A stretch of DNA of 7,128 nt from Pseudomonadota bacterium (lineage in GTDB: Bacteria; Myxococcota; Polyangia; GCA-2747355; JACKDQ01): NCBI GenBank assembly GCA_030591195.1, contig JAUVBO010000125.1, forward strand, positions 1 through 7,128. The letters are read 5' to 3'. The notes beneath the pieces were generated by a model. That model searched no databases and had not been told where the DNA came from. It saw only the letters and a list, made by a program, of their open reading frames with translations. Positions within the stretch are counted from its first letter, which is position 1, and each line of letters starts with the position of its first letter. Shown piece by piece: positions 5,606 through 7,128 of the stretch. The translations under genes were made by a program, and so were the position numbers.

Positions 5606-7128
5606 GCCGCACCTGCCCCGGCGCGGGCGTCGGCGACGATGGCGCGGATCTCGTCGGTGGACGCGCCCGACAGCGCGGCGTCGAGCCCGAGCACCACCGA
5701 CGCGGGCCAGCGGTCGCAGAACACCCCGAGCGCGCGTTCGCCGTCCCGGGGCGTGTCCAGCCCCCCCATGCCGCGCAGGAACAGGTAGAGGTGGCCGCCG
5801 ATGTGGGTCTCGTAGGCGTAGCTCGGCATCCGCTGACGGAGCATCCGGTGCAGCGCGACCGTGTAGAGCAGCGCCTGCAGGTGGTAGCCGTGATGGGCCA
5901 TCTCCCAGGCCATCCAGGGCCGGGTGTAGTGCAACCAGCGCGAGTCCCGCCGCTGGGTGGGCGGCGCGATGCGGTTCGTCTTGTAGTCGGCGACGAAGTA
6001 CCGCTGCGGCGCGGCGCCACCGTCTCCCGGTCCGCCGACGCGGAAGGTCAGGTCGATGAAGCCGGTGAGGATCCCGGCGATCCGCGGCAGGACCCCCTGG
6101 TCCGCGGCCGCGGCGCGATCGAGCACGGCGCGCAGCCAGTCGTCGCCTCCCCACTCGGCGTCCCCGACCCGGCTCTGCAGCGCCACGCGGGCCCCCTCCT
6201 GGTTCAGCCGGCCGCCGCTGGATCCCGCCTGGTAGCGCCAGCGGTTGCCGGCCCCCAGCCTGAGGTCGAAGCCCAGCTCGTCCAGCCGGTCTGCCGGCCC
6301 CAGCGCGCGCAGTGAGAAGCCGTCGGGGAGCCGGGTCCGACCGCCGTCCAGCGGCGTGTCGAGCACGCCGGGCAACGCCGCCGCGAGCAGCAGCTGCTGT
6401 CGCGTGGAGCGGATCCCGTGGCGCGTGCCGAGCTCGGCGATCAGCGTCTGGAGGTCGCGCCCGTCACGGCCGCAGCACCGCTGGAAGTCCAGGACCTCGA
6501 GGACGGCGTGGGCCCAGGTGCCGACCTCCGTGCCGCCGCGCAGGGCGCGGGTGGCGATCGGCGCGTCCAGCCCGGGGCCGACCGCGACCGGCTCTCCCAG
6601 CTCGACCTGGGCCCCGGTGTCATCCCCGAGCGCGGCCGGCTCCTCGGTGGTCGAGCACACCTCGTCGAGGCGCCGCGGCTCGCTCGCATCGAAGGTCCGG
6701 CCGGCGACGATCGCGCTGTAGCTCGACCCCTGCCACGGCGTGACCAGCGAGCGCTGGTCCGGCCACGGCCTGGCCTCCAGCGCTCCGGTCGTGGCGGGCT
6801 CCAGCGAGAGCGGCGCGCGATCGGCGATCGGCGGCTCGACCGACCAGCCCACCGTGTCGCCCGAGCTACCCGCCAGCAGGGCGAGGCGGCCCTGGATCAC
6901 GTCCCAGGCCGCCCGCTGGGCCGCGGCCACCTGGTCCCGCACCTCGGGCTTGCTGCTCGAGCTGCTCTGCGGAAATGTGGGGCAGGTGCCGCCCTCGGTC
7001 GGCCTGCCGCGCGCATCGCGGTGCCGCAGCACGATGCGGCCCAGCGCGTGGGAGCCGGTGTCGAGGCCGGCCGCCCCGAGGGGTCCGAGCCAGGCGACGC
7101 AGTGATGGCGGGCGCGGGTCAGCGCCAC
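5602..7128 (-). CDS. recB: Exodeoxyribonuclease V beta subunit, RecB, C-terminal part (partial)
   Basis: 508 residues are visible and the gene continues past the right edge. The edge codon GTG is not a start: it is the Val of helicase motif VI VALTRARHHC, so all upstream helicase motifs lie outside. Numbering from the edge, 1-45 end the SF1A 3'-5' helicase, about 50-195 are a variable linker with a short serine run, and about 200-508 are the RecB nuclease domain. That domain has His207 (GTWAH), Asp359 (GFIDL), Asp381 and Lys383 (VADYKTNR), and Gln418/Tyr422 (YHLQALLY), matching E. coli H956, D1067, D1080, K1082 and the QxxxY motif. HGYHLQALLYTVALHRMLR and HLYLFLRGM are close to E. coli RecB. 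The nuclease should be active. The stop overlaps the recD ATG by 4 bp. recC is expected further right, not seen here. Confidence 0.95.
   Translation of the reverse strand: MALTRARHHCVAWLGPLGAAGLDTGSHALGRIVLRHRDARGRPTEGGTCPTFPQSSSSSKPEVRDQVAAAQRAAWDVIQGRLALLAGSSGDTVGWSVEPPIADRAPLSLEPATTGALEARPWPDQRSLVTPWQGSSYSAIVAGRTFDASEPRRLDEVCSTTEEPAALGDDTGAQVELGEPVAVGPGLDAPIATRALRGGTEVGTWAHAVLEVLDFQRCCGRDGRDLQTLIAELGTRHGIRSTRQQLLLAAALPGVLDTPLDGGRTRLPDGFSLRALGPADRLDELGFDLRLGAGNRWRYQAGSSGGRLNQEGARVALQSRVGDAEWGGDDWLRAVLDRAAAADQGVLPRIAGILTGFIDLTFRVGGPGDGGAAPQRYFVADYKTNRIAPPTQRRDSRWLHYTRPWMAWEMAHHGYHLQALLYTVALHRMLRQRMPSYAYETHIGGHLYLFLRGMGGLDTPRDGERALGVFCDRWPASVVLGLDAALSGASTDEIRAIVADARAGAGAA

Noticed and set aside
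5605..6154. N-terminal extension of recD to an upstream in-frame start
   Set aside because: The extension lies entirely inside the recB nuclease domain in another frame and is Arg-rich without homology. The ATGA overlap at 5602-5605 gives a better start.
7126..7128. GTG at the right edge as the start of a short separate nuclease gene
   Set aside because: The codon is the Val of RecB motif VI (VALTRAR), which is internal to the helicase domain, so the gene is cut by the window edge.

Overview
The window is very GC-rich with strongly G/C-biased third codon positions. It pairs a eukaryotic-type Ser/Thr kinase and a large disulfide-rich repeat lipoprotein with a Gram-negative-type RecB/RecD helicase-nuclease pair. 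This combination points to a Myxococcota (myxobacterial/deltaproteobacterial) chromosome. That assignment is an inference from gene content and composition, not from a marker gene.

Left half, + strand: the window opens inside the last 33 codons of a SUMF1/FGE-fold protein (1-102). A 113-bp gap follows, holding a strong GC hairpin (163-196). Next is a Ser/Thr kinase with a PspB-like membrane/coiled-coil N-terminus (216-1469). After a 45-bp gap comes a lipoprotein (1515-3533) with three parts: paired-Cys units, five tandem Cys-rich units of about 36 residues, and six 47-residue repeats that look like a six-bladed beta-propeller. The three genes are co-directional and may form a cell-envelope signalling group: cytoplasmic kinase, surface-exposed lipoprotein, and an FGE-fold protein of unknown target. 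This is inferred from order and spacing only.

Right half, - strand: the 3' end of recB (5602-7128, entering from the right edge at helicase motif VI) and complete recD (3587-5605) are translationally coupled by an ATGA overlap. They are the end of a probable recC-recB-recD type operon whose product processes DNA double-strand ends. recD converges on the lipoprotein gene, and a bipartite hairpin (3567-3595) sits at the junction as a possible shared terminator.

The most interesting material is the kinase/lipoprotein pair: the PspB-kinase fusion, the Cys-rich tandem unit I cannot name, and a propeller that appears to be closed by an N-terminal strand and possibly a disulfide. No tRNA, rRNA, CRISPR array, insertion sequence or attachment site is visible. 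No stretch over 300 bases lacks a gene.
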